NCBI GenBank assembly: GCA_900766395.1
Contig: CAAFWB010000028.1
Span: 1 to 9,023 of the forward strand
Reading direction: 5' to 3'
DNA: 9,023 bases
Source of the DNA: Clostridia bacterium
GTDB taxonomy: Bacteria > Bacillota > Clostridia > Christensenellales > UBA1242
The translations under genes and the position numbers were made by a program. Numbering within the stretch: position 1 is the first letter of the stretch; the number at the start of each line of letters is the position of its first letter. The notes beneath the pieces were generated by a model. That model was not told the origin of the DNA. It was given only the letters and a program-made list of their open reading frames with translations, and did not search any database. Below, piece after piece: positions 1-6,176 of this stretch.

Positions 1-14
1 CCATCAAATCTCAT
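1..14 (-). CDS. Possible continuation of the VirB4-like reading frame (cut by window edge)
   Basis: An ATG at 12-14 follows directly on the TAA that ends the 15-563 gene and is in the same frame. It reads M-R-F-D and runs off the window. The bases before it hold no recognisable Shine-Dalgarno sequence, which argues against an ordinary independent start. It may be the rest of a VirB4-like gene interrupted by a stop codon, or a downstream gene reached by translational coupling. Only four codons are visible, so nothing can be said about the product from this stretch alone. Confidence 0.3.
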
Positions 15-563
15 TTACTTGAGTGAGGCATACTTCTTGTCTTCCATATAGATATAGTTATCAAAAATCATTGCCTTGCTTTCTTTGATAATCGAGCAGG
101 TTTGGTCATTTCCCAAACGTCTTAGCGCATTGGCAAATGTTTCAATGAGCATATTTTGTTTGTATTCATTAAGAAGTCCAAACTCCAAAGGTGTGACTTC
201 CAAAACTTGAGCATAATAATCTTTGAAGTCAATAAATCTGTCTTGAAGAATTCCTTCAAAAGGGATGATTTGATTCATTGGTGCATAACGTTTTTTCTTT
301 TCTTTTGAAAATCGTTTTGCTTGTGCAAAAAATCTAAACAAATAACCAAGAGTTGCATACATCTTCACGCCGTCTGCAACGGGGAAGAAAAGTGCAATAC
401 AAATTGAAAGCCACCCAAGGGCGACCCAAATATGAAAATCAAAGTTAGCCAAAAAGAGACCCAGAACCGAAGCAGCAAGAACAAGACCGACCAAAATGTC
501 AGCCAAAGTGACGCCGCGGAAGAACTCCATTTTGACGCGAGTTTTTCTTGGAATAATTCTCAT
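15..563 (-). CDS. PrgI/VirB4-like conjugation protein, N-terminal part, ending early
   Basis: The 182-aa product has a short basic N-terminus, two membrane segments (about residues 19-39 and 44-63), a basic stretch (KRFSKEKKKR, 83-92), then a soluble alpha/beta part starting at IIPFEGI (99-105). From memory, this layout (PrgI-like membrane pair, then an 'IPF-GI ... F-DFK-YYAQVLEV' segment) matches the beginning of large VirB4-type transfer proteins of Clostridia, which power type IV secretion or conjugation at the inner membrane. Those proteins run to several hundred residues and carry Walker motifs, none of which is present here. The start is supported by GGGAG at 570-574, six bases before the ATG. 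The frame ends in TAA at 15-17, followed at once by an in-frame ATG, so the gene may be a nonsense-interrupted VirB4. The alternative is a separate small membrane protein. The family call is moderately sure. Confidence 0.62.
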   Translation of the reverse strand: MRIIPRKTRVKMEFFRGVTLADILVGLVLAASVLGLFLANFDFHIWVALGWLSICIALFFPVADGVKMYATLGYLFRFFAQAKRFSKEKKKRYAPMNQIIPFEGILQDRFIDFKDYYAQVLEVTPLEFGLLNEYKQNMLIETFANALRRLGNDQTCSIIKESKAMIFDNYIYMEDKKYASLK

Positions 564-593
564 AGCAAACTCCCATTAATAAAACTTAATTTT

Positions 594-621
594 AGTATAA
601 CCCACATCAAACAAAATTCAA
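594..621 (-). promoter_or_regulatory. Sigma-A-like promoter of the PrgI/VirB4-like gene
   Basis: On the minus strand TTGAAT (616-621), a 16-base spacer and TATACT (594-599) precede the gene. The predicted start near 587 leaves a leader of about 24 bases that includes the GGGAG ribosome binding site. The -10 is good and the -35 matches four of six consensus bases. Confidence 0.5.
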
Positions 622-689
622 AAAGAAAATTGAAAAATTATTATAATTAATAAAAAACTTATTTAATAAATTAAAGCAAAATATTGCAT

Positions 690-2252
690 TTAAACTTGAA
701 TATTTTCAACGAGTTTATTTGATTTTTTATTCAAAATTAATGAAATAATCAAAATTATTGCACAAAAATAGCAAAAATTAATTAAAATCCAATAATTAAT
801 TGAAATTAGCCCATAAACAAAAAGTTCAATAACGAATGGAACAGCCCCAAAAACCATTCCCCCAAACATTCCAAGCGCCCCACTCAAACTTTGTTTAACA
901 ACTTGCGCATCATTTGAAAATTGCATTTTGGGAAATAGCAAATTCAAAAGAATTCCAAAACATGAGCTCAAAACAACTGACATCACAGGCAAAACAAAAT
1001 ATGCGATTATTGCAACCACTCCACTGCCTGCAATGAAACAAGCGGACAAAACTCCTGCAATCAATGCAAAAGGAAGAACCAACAAAACATTGAAAAGAAT
1101 TTTCGCCCAAATATATTTTGATGATGTGATTGGCATTGATTTCATATTTTGAAAACGCTTTCCCTCAATCGAAATTGATACACTTGAAACATAACAGCTT
1201 CCTGCCATCGTGCACAGACACAAAAGAACAACCAACGGCAACATTTCATTTGGCATAACATCTTTTAACCCAGAAAAATAAATAATCATTGGAATTGCAA
1301 TCAAAATCAAACAAAACATGATTGTGTTTGTCACATATGTGACATTATTGAAATAGAGTTTTCTTTCTTTTTGAAGCAAACTCAAAAATTGAGATTTTTG
1401 TCTATAATAAACTTTTTTCGTCTTGTTTTTTCCAATTTTTGCAAAATTTACCCTCTTATAAACATATGTTGCAAAAGCCACGCCAGGGGCAATCACAACC
1501 AAATTTAAAGCCACAAAAATCAAGAAGTGCCACCAAATTCCACCAAACAATGAACCTTGAATCAGTCCAACGCTTGGCACAACATAGTTCAGAGCATTAA
1601 CAAAGCTTGCGCCTTTTGCGAGATAAAAATTGATTATATCTTGATAGAAAGTTGAAAACAAAATAACAGCCACAGAAAGAAGAAGTGACAAAATGATTGA
1701 AAAAACTTTTGATTTAACAAAAGAACCAAGCCATGCTGCAAACGCACCCAAAAACACACCGATAATGGTCGGCAAGATTGGAAAGAACAAATATGCAAGA
1801 ATGAGCAAGAAAAACAAACCAACATCAAATGGTGCATAAATAAAATAGACTACCATGCTTGGTGCGAGCGTGATGAACGCATAAATATATGACGAAAACA
1901 AAACCGAAGCAAGTTTTGACGAAATAATCACACTATCTTTTATCGGCATGCTGGCAAGCAGTTCTTTGTCTTTTCCGCGAAAAACGCCAGAACTTGTTTC
2001 AATCGCGACCATGAGAACAATCAAAAACACAGTGACGATTCCCGCTTGAACAAAGACATAATGAGTGAGATTCAATTGCGAAAACTTTTCCGCCATGCCC
2101 CAATACATTCCGCCAAATGACGCACACATCAAAAGAACAAAAAGAGAAGTCAAAACAACGAGTTGCGCGATTGTTTTTTTATTTTTTCGTGCAAACATTG
2201 CGTTTATTACGCTTTTTATATTAATTTTTGTGAGTTTTAGGAAACTAGACAT
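690..2252 (-). CDS. ABC-2-type exporter permease, full-length 12-segment type
   Basis: This 520-aa integral membrane protein is the likely partner of the ATPase encoded just upstream. It has about 12 hydrophobic segments in two groups of six (roughly residues 28-275 and 325-515), separated by a basic cytoplasmic stretch around 280-320. Both halves contain a similar motif after their second segment: GKDKELLASMPI in the first and GKRFQNMKSMPI in the second. This suggests an internal duplication, so that one polypeptide may supply the whole membrane domain. The start at 2252 is chosen over an upstream ATG at 2339 because GGAG (2260-2263) lies seven bases before it and because the coding region then overlaps the ATPase stop by only 8 bp, a typical coupled arrangement. 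The substrate cannot be told; efflux of a peptide, drug or lipid is inference. Confidence 0.85.
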   Translation of the reverse strand: MSSFLKLTKINIKSVINAMFARKNKKTIAQLVVLTSLFVLLMCASFGGMYWGMAEKFSQLNLTHYVFVQAGIVTVFLIVLMVAIETSSGVFRGKDKELLASMPIKDSVIISSKLASVLFSSYIYAFITLAPSMVVYFIYAPFDVGLFFLLILAYLFFPILPTIIGVFLGAFAAWLGSFVKSKVFSIILSLLLSVAVILFSTFYQDIINFYLAKGASFVNALNYVVPSVGLIQGSLFGGIWWHFLIFVALNLVVIAPGVAFATYVYKRVNFAKIGKNKTKKVYYRQKSQFLSLLQKERKLYFNNVTYVTNTIMFCLILIAIPMIIYFSGLKDVMPNEMLPLVVLLCLCTMAGSCYVSSVSISIEGKRFQNMKSMPITSSKYIWAKILFNVLLVLPFALIAGVLSACFIAGSGVVAIIAYFVLPVMSVVLSSCFGILLNLLFPKMQFSNDAQVVKQSLSGALGMFGGMVFGAVPFVIELFVYGLISINYWILINFCYFCAIILIISLILNKKSNKLVENIQV

Positions 2253-2958
2253 TTTCGTTCTCCAATTCCATAAAAATCTTTTCAAGGTCCTTTGCACCTT
2301 TGACTTTTCCCATTTCGCCATAACCCACAAGTTTTCCATGTTTTATAATCGCAACGTGAGTGCAAATTTTTTCTGCCACTTCCAGCACATGAGTTGAATA
2401 GAAAAACGCCGCCCCTCGCTCACACTCTTCATTCATCATAACTTTGAGTTCATGGCTCGAAATTGGGTCAAGTCCAACAAAAGGCTCATCAAACAAATAG
2501 AGTTTTGGCTTGTGAAGAAAAACAGAAATAAGTGCAATCTTTTGTTTCATTCCATGTGAAAAAGTTGAAATGATATTGCCAAGTTCGCCATATATGTTGA
2601 GCCTTTTCGCATAACTTTCAATTCTTTCTTGCCTATCTTTTGCCGAAATTCCATAAATATCAGCAACAAAATTGAGATAGTCAATCGCCGTGAGATGCTC
2701 ATAGAGAGCGGGGTCATCAGGCAAATATCCAATATCCATTTTTGTTATGATTGGATTTTTTTTGACACTCTCCCCGTCAACATATATTTCTCCGCTCTCA
2801 AACGGAATAATTCCTGAAATAGACTTTAGCGTGGTTGTTTTCCCCGCACCGTTATGCCCAATAAATGCACAAATTTGTCCGCTTTTGACTTCAAGACTCA
2901 AGTCATCAACTGCTTTGAAATCTCCAAACTGTTTTGTCAAATGTTCGATTTTAAGCAT
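2245..2958 (-). CDS. ABC exporter ATP-binding subunit
   Basis: The 237-aa protein has all the signatures of an ABC nucleotide-binding domain: Walker A GHNGAGKT (34-41), signature FSHGMKQK (133-140), Walker B LYLFDEP (153-159), D-loop GLDP (162-165) and the switch histidine H190 in STHVLE. The Q-loop region reads GYLPDDP (77-83), with aspartate where many importers have glutamine, a pattern I associate with ABC-2-type exporter ATPases. It should bind ATP in the cytoplasm and drive the permease encoded next, with which it overlaps by 8 bp. It starts five bases after the stop of the AbrB-like gene. The upstream GGGGGT is a mediocre ribosome binding site, which fits translational coupling. The ATPase assignment is secure, the substrate unknown. 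Confidence 0.95.
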   Translation of the reverse strand: MLKIEHLTKQFGDFKAVDDLSLEVKSGQICAFIGHNGAGKTTTLKSISGIIPFESGEIYVDGESVKKNPIITKMDIGYLPDDPALYEHLTAIDYLNFVADIYGISAKDRQERIESYAKRLNIYGELGNIISTFSHGMKQKIALISVFLHKPKLYLFDEPFVGLDPISSHELKVMMNEECERGAAFFYSTHVLEVAEKICTHVAIIKHGKLVGYGEMGKVKGAKDLEKIFMELENENV

Positions 2959-2963
2959 TGTTT

Positions 2964-3161
2964 TTACCCCCGAATAGCTTTGTAAATTTGTTCAAATTTA
3001 TCACTTGGAACAATGGCAATTCCGTCACCAACGCTTCCCAAAAGCAAGATTGTGTCGCCAGGTTGAAACCCAAACAACTCTCTTGCTTCTTGTGGAATCA
3101 CAATTTGCCCTTTTGTTCCCATTTTTGCAGTCCATGCAAATTTCCCCTCAGGTCCTTTCAT
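2964..3161 (-). CDS. AbrB/MazE/SpoVT-type DNA-binding regulator
   Basis: The product is 65 residues, a usual length for single-domain SpoVT/AbrB swapped-hairpin proteins. The core reads AKMGTKGQIVIPQEAREL followed by FGFQPGDTILLLG, the standard 'GRI-IP-E-R--L-I-PGD' pattern of these dimeric DNA binders. An ATG at 3194 lies inside the -10 element of the predicted promoter and so cannot be the start. The ATG at 3161 has a strong GGAGGG (3165-3170) directly upstream, with short spacing. The gene leads an operon with the ABC ATPase (five-base gap) and permease. It probably controls that operon, and the inverted repeat over the transcription start (3172-3187) is the obvious candidate site. That link is inference; the family call is firm. 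Confidence 0.9.
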   Translation of the reverse strand: MKGPEGKFAWTAKMGTKGQIVIPQEARELFGFQPGDTILLLGSVGDGIAIVPSDKFEQIYKAIRG

Positions 3162-3171
3162 ATTCCCTCCC

Positions 3172-3187
3172 GTATAACCAGTTATAC
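3172..3187. promoter_or_regulatory. Inverted-repeat operator over the AbrB-ABC operon start site
   Basis: GTATAAC-CA-GTTATAC is a perfect 7-bp inverted repeat with a 2-base centre. It lies between the -10 element (3190-3195) and the ribosome binding site (3165-3170), covering the predicted transcription start near 3183. This is a classic repressor position. The likely ligand is the AbrB-like protein encoded immediately downstream, but a regulator from elsewhere could also bind. Confidence 0.6.
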
Positions 3188-3189
3188 AA

Positions 3190-3218
3190 ATCATACCAAA
3201 TTATTATATTTTCGTCAA
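3190..3218 (-). promoter_or_regulatory. Strong sigma-A promoter of the AbrB-ABC operon
   Basis: TTGACG (3213-3218), a 17-base spacer and TATGAT (3190-3195) on the minus strand give near-consensus elements at ideal spacing. Transcription should start near 3183, which fixes the translation start of the regulator at 3161. The -35 element begins right after the T-run of the preceding gene's terminator. Confidence 0.8.
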
Positions 3219-3219
3219 C

Positions 3220-3244
3220 AAAAAAAGAACAACTTTTGTTGTTC
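3220..3244 (-). terminator. Intrinsic terminator of the YitT-family gene
   Basis: On the minus strand the TAG stop (3245-3247) is followed at once by GAACAAC-AAAA-GTTGTTC, a 7-bp stem with a four-base loop, and then a run of seven T. The stem spans 3227-3244 and the T-run 3220-3226. Confidence 0.8.
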
Positions 3245-4375
3245 CTATTCTTGTGTGTCTTGGTTTACTTCATCTTGTGTGGTGATTCCTTGGTTTATGT
3301 TTTCTTCTGACAAAACCACTTCTTCTTTTGCATCATTAAACTCGTTGCCTTTTTGTTCAATTTCTTCTAAATGTACATGTTTAACTTTTTTCTTTTTTGA
3401 TTTGAGGAGTTTTGATATCTCCATTTTTGGTGGTTTATAGGCCAAAAATCCGTTGCCATAAGCCTCTTTGACATTATGCGAGAATGTAAATGCGTTTGGG
3501 TCAATTTCTTTCACAATGTTTTTGACTTGAATGACTTGCGAGCGGCGCAAGATTACCAAAAGCATATCTTTTTCGCCATGTGTATACATTCCCTCGCATT
3601 TTATATTTGTGACGCCCCGCTCAATATCTGTCATAATTTTTTGAGCGATTTCATCTTTTTTGTCGGTCAAAATATAATAGGCTCGCAGCGACCTCACACC
3701 ATCAACGAACAAGTCAGACACTTTTCCACAGATAAATATTGTGATGAGCGCATACAACGGAAGGACCAAACTTGAATAAGCAAATGCTGAAAGAACAACA
3801 ACCAATCCATCAACAACAATAACAAGCTGACCCGTGGTTATTGTTGGAAAATAACGATTTGTGACAACAGCAAGCATATCGCAACCGCCCGTGGAACCGT
3901 TTGCACGAAAAACAATACCCATTCCAATTCCCATCAAAAGTCCACCATAAATGGCAAATAAAATGTAAAGACTTCCCCCGCCAAGTGCGGCACTTTCAAT
4001 TTCAAATTTATGTCCAATTGAAGAAACAATCTGAAATTTTGAAATAATTGATGTGAAAAATGAATATGAAAGAATGCCAACTCCTGAACGCAGTCCAAAT
4101 TTCCAGCCCAGCAAAACAAAGGCATAAACATATAAAAATGCATTCAAAATGATATACCAAACAGAAGTGGAAATATAGGTAAAACCAATTTTTGCAAGCA
4201 CGTCATGAATAATCCTTGCAAGCCCCAAAAAGCCACCAGGGACAATGTTGTAGGGCGACAAAAAGACACAATAGCCAAAGCCCAAAATAAATGTGCCACA
4301 TAGAATCAAAAATATCTGAAACACGAGTGTCAAAGCTTCGCGTTTTTTACCTTTTAAATTAGCAAACAATTTCAT
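3245..4375 (-). CDS. YitT-family membrane protein with DUF2179 domain
   Basis: The 376-aa product has a hydrophobic N-terminal region with about five or six membrane segments (residues 15-215). It includes NIVPGGFLGLA (43-53) and FRANGSTGGCDMLA (156-169), which correspond to the two hallmark motifs of YitT proteins (PF02588). A soluble domain at about 228-310 (from RAYYILTDK to YGNGF) fits DUF2179. The last 65 residues form a charged tail, first lysine-rich (KSKKKK, 325-330) and then acidic and glutamine-rich. That makes the protein longer than the 280-300 residues usual in the family. The start at 4375 is preferred to an ATG at 4444 because the promoter and GGAG lie between them. The molecular function of YitT proteins is not established; some are discussed as transporters. 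It appears to be a single-gene transcription unit. Confidence 0.88.
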   Translation of the reverse strand: MKLFANLKGKKREALTLVFQIFLILCGTFILGFGYCVFLSPYNIVPGGFLGLARIIHDVLAKIGFTYISTSVWYIILNAFLYVYAFVLLGWKFGLRSGVGILSYSFFTSIISKFQIVSSIGHKFEIESAALGGGSLYILFAIYGGLLMGIGMGIVFRANGSTGGCDMLAVVTNRYFPTITTGQLVIVVDGLVVVLSAFAYSSLVLPLYALITIFICGKVSDLFVDGVRSLRAYYILTDKKDEIAQKIMTDIERGVTNIKCEGMYTHGEKDMLLVILRRSQVIQVKNIVKEIDPNAFTFSHNVKEAYGNGFLAYKPPKMEISKLLKSKKKKVKHVHLEEIEQKGNEFNDAKEEVVLSEENINQGITTQDEVNQDTQE

Positions 4376-4394
4376 ATCGCTCCAACTTAAACTT

Positions 4395-4422
4395 ATTATA
4401 ACATAACAACACTCATTCGCAA
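4395..4422 (-). promoter_or_regulatory. Promoter of the YitT-family gene
   Basis: TTGCGA (4417-4422), a 16-base spacer and a perfect TATAAT (4395-4400), with an extended TGT just before the -10. The predicted start near 4388 leaves a short leader holding TTGGAG. This also rules out the ATG at 4444 as start codon. Confidence 0.7.
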
Positions 4423-4433
4423 TGTTTTTTGAC

Positions 4434-4459
4434 AAAAAAAACACCCCTCAAAGAGAGAT
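4434..4459 (-). terminator. Intrinsic terminator after the lipoprotein gene
   Basis: Downstream of the TGA at 4481-4483 the minus strand reads ATCTCTC-TTT-GAGGGGT, a 7-bp stem with two G-U pairs and a three-base loop, then G and eight T. The stem is weaker than the others in the window, but the T-run is long. Confidence 0.6.
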
Positions 4460-4480
4460 ATTTTTTTGATCCATACAACG

Positions 4481-5362
4481 TCACTTTCGAACAATTTTAT
4501 AAACATTTCCAATCTTTTCAACACTCAAACCTTCTGCCAGCGAAGAATAATCTGTTTGCAGAAAATACTTCGCCGCTTCAAGTGATGAAAACACCCCCGC
4601 AACATATTTGTTTTTCGTGTAATCATACATTGCTTCATATCCTTCCGTTCCTTCAGCAAAAGTATTATCTTCAAAAATAGCGTTTATTTGCTCCAACGAA
4701 ACATTAAGATTTTGTCCCTCGTCAATGTCTGCCAAAATTGCAACCGCACCAGAAGATGAAGAATGTTGACTTTTTGAATATTTCCCAAATTCATTTCCAG
4801 AAATGGAATAACTGAGCTTGTCTTGATTCGGTGCATCTTTGAGAACACTCAATTGAATTGCAGAAGAAGGATGTCCGAGCTTTGTTTCTGGGTTTTCGTT
4901 CGCCAAATGAATAAAGTTGTTTTTGATTATCACGCTTCCATTATTAACCAAAATTCCCCGTCTTCCGTCACGAGTTAGGTCGACTTTTTGTTTTCCGTCA
5001 ACTTCTTTGGTGACATATTCACCTGAATGTGAAATTTCAATGTTTTCAATCACAACTCCTCGAAGCTCGCCAGCAGAAAGATTCACAATCACACTCCCGA
5101 ACAAAACTGGACGGCTCTCCCCCGCTCCTTTTATGGTTAAAGGTCGTGTTATAATCAAATTTTCAAAATTTGCCTCATCTCCATAAACACCAGACTTAAC
5201 TTTGATTTTGTTTACTTCAGTGTCATTCAGTGCACTCACAAACTCTTGCAAGTTTTCAACTTCAACAAAGCCAGCCCACTCATCACCGCAAGCCGACAAT
5301 GTGCCAACCAGCAAAACAACCGCAATGACAACCAAAATTATTCTCAAAACCCATTTTTTCAT
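4481..5362 (-). CDS. Extracellular lipoprotein with beta-helix-like repeats
   Basis: The 293-aa precursor starts MKKW and has a hydrophobic core (residues 5-20) and the lipobox LSAC, with Cys25 as the predicted lipidated residue. It should therefore be anchored to the outer face of the membrane. From about residue 52 it reads like a right-handed parallel beta-helix: VKSGVYGDEANFENLIITRP followed by LTIKGAG, then GVVIENIEISHSG, GILVNNGSVIIKNNFIH and YSISGNEFGKY. Such folds occur in pectate-lyase-like enzymes and in non-enzymatic surface proteins. I see no convincing catalytic motif, so I do not assign an activity. The start has GGAG (5371-5374) eight bases upstream. It follows the channel gene after 76 bases without a clear terminator, so the two may share a transcript. 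No convincing promoter of its own was found. Confidence 0.8.
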   Translation of the reverse strand: MKKWVLRIILVVIAVVLLVGTLSACGDEWAGFVEVENLQEFVSALNDTEVNKIKVKSGVYGDEANFENLIITRPLTIKGAGESRPVLFGSVIVNLSAGELRGVVIENIEISHSGEYVTKEVDGKQKVDLTRDGRRGILVNNGSVIIKNNFIHLANENPETKLGHPSSAIQLSVLKDAPNQDKLSYSISGNEFGKYSKSQHSSSSGAVAILADIDEGQNLNVSLEQINAIFEDNTFAEGTEGYEAMYDYTKNKYVAGVFSSLEAAKYFLQTDYSSLAEGLSVEKIGNVYKIVRK

Positions 5363-5438
5363 AAAAATATCTCCAAATTTTATTCAAAAACAAGTTTTGT
5401 CACAAATAAAATATTTTATACAAGAAATATAATTTGGA

Positions 5439-6092
5439 TTATTGATGCAATTTGTCTTTTTTTTCAAACAGTTTTTTTATGAGCTCAATAAAGACACCGC
5501 CCACGCAATTACCCAAAATCACAACAAGCAATGCCAAAAACATTTGACCAGAATATTCGCCAGCAAATGCAAAATAGAACATATCAGCAACAGAATGTTC
5601 AAATCCACATATGACAAATGTGGCGACACCAAAAAACAAACTCAAATATTTTGTTAAAACATTTTCAGATTTAAAACCTTCAACTGCAACATAAATGAGA
5701 ATGTTGCAAAAAACTCCCAAAACAAACAAACTCAACAACCCGTCGCTCAATTTGTTTGCGACAATTTGACTACACCTCTCTTGCAAACTCACAAGACGCG
5801 TCAATCTCAAACAAAGTGCGAGCAAGTTTGCTCCAACAAAATTGCCCAATAGTATGATTACAACCTTAATTGAATATCTCCAATCGTTATTAAAAACATA
5901 ACAAACTTTTCCAGTAAAAAGATTAAAATTGAAATTTAGAATAATAAACAGTCCAACACAAAAGAACAATGCGCCAACAACAACGTTTTCGCACGACAAA
6001 TATGCAATTCCGCCCATAGAAATGCAAACACCCGCCAAAATTGCATAAACAAACACTTTGATATAATCAACAACTTTTTCTTTTGCGTTCAT
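5439..6092 (-). CDS. Formate/nitrite transporter (FNT) family channel
   Basis: The 217-aa protein has six hydrophobic segments and the FNT family landmarks: GVCISMGGIAYL (21-32), NLFTGKVCYV (57-66), LLGNFVGANL (81-90), GVFCNILIYVAV (126-137), GFEHSVADMFYF (163-174) and GNCVGGVF (194-201). H166 is the conserved pore histidine. These proteins form pentameric channels for small anions such as formate, nitrite or hydrosulfide. Which one applies here cannot be read from the sequence, though formate export would suit a fermentative anaerobe. At 170 it has aspartate where many members have asparagine (HSVANMF), and the 'LFTG' motif is followed by lysine (K62). The length is slightly short for the family. 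The ribosome binding site is very weak (only GAG five bases before the ATG), and the promoter lies almost on the start codon. Confidence 0.9.
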   Translation of the reverse strand: MNAKEKVVDYIKVFVYAILAGVCISMGGIAYLSCENVVVGALFFCVGLFIILNFNFNLFTGKVCYVFNNDWRYSIKVVIILLGNFVGANLLALCLRLTRLVSLQERCSQIVANKLSDGLLSLFVLGVFCNILIYVAVEGFKSENVLTKYLSLFFGVATFVICGFEHSVADMFYFAFAGEYSGQMFLALLVVILGNCVGGVFIELIKKLFEKKDKLHQ

Positions 6093-6098
6093 GAACTC

Positions 6099-6126
6099 AT
6101 TATGACATGAAACATAAAAATTTCAA
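6099..6126 (-). promoter_or_regulatory. Promoter of the FNT channel gene, placed for a leaderless mRNA
   Basis: TTGAAA (6121-6126), a 16-base spacer and CATAAT (6099-6104), with TGT before the -10 (extended -10). Only six bases separate the -10 from the ATG, so the expected first transcribed base is the A of the start codon at 6092. This fits the lack of a good Shine-Dalgarno sequence. Confidence 0.5.
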
Positions 6127-6140
6127 AACAACTTACGCAT

Positions 6141-6168
6141 AAAAAAACGAAGTGTTTTTTACTTCGTT
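6141..6168 (-). terminator. Intrinsic terminator of the 241-aa hypothetical gene
   Basis: On the minus strand AACGAAGT-AAAAAAC-ACTTCGTT forms an 8-bp stem with a 7-base loop, and the second arm runs into a row of T. It lies nine bases past the TAA at 6177-6179. The T-rich sequence on the other side could make it work in both directions, but no plus-strand gene is seen. Confidence 0.8.
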
Positions 6169-6176
6169 CTTCTTTT

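Noticed and set aside
564..689. A terminator after the ABC permease gene
   Set aside because: The only stems (such as GCAA/TTGC near 676-687) are too short and AT-rich, although the region is T-rich on the minus strand.
2065..2397. A 110-codon plus-strand ORF across the ABC gene junction
   Set aside because: It runs antisense to two well-supported, overlapping ABC genes and its product has no recognisable features.
2958..3440. A 160-codon plus-strand ORF rich in Phe, Ser and Cys
   Set aside because: It covers the AbrB gene, its promoter and the YitT terminator on the opposite strand. Its composition is that of an antisense reading of AT-rich coding DNA.
5377..5406. A TTGTGA-17-TAAAAT promoter for the lipoprotein gene
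   Set aside because: Transcription would begin past the ribosome binding site at 5371-5374, so it could not serve this gene well.
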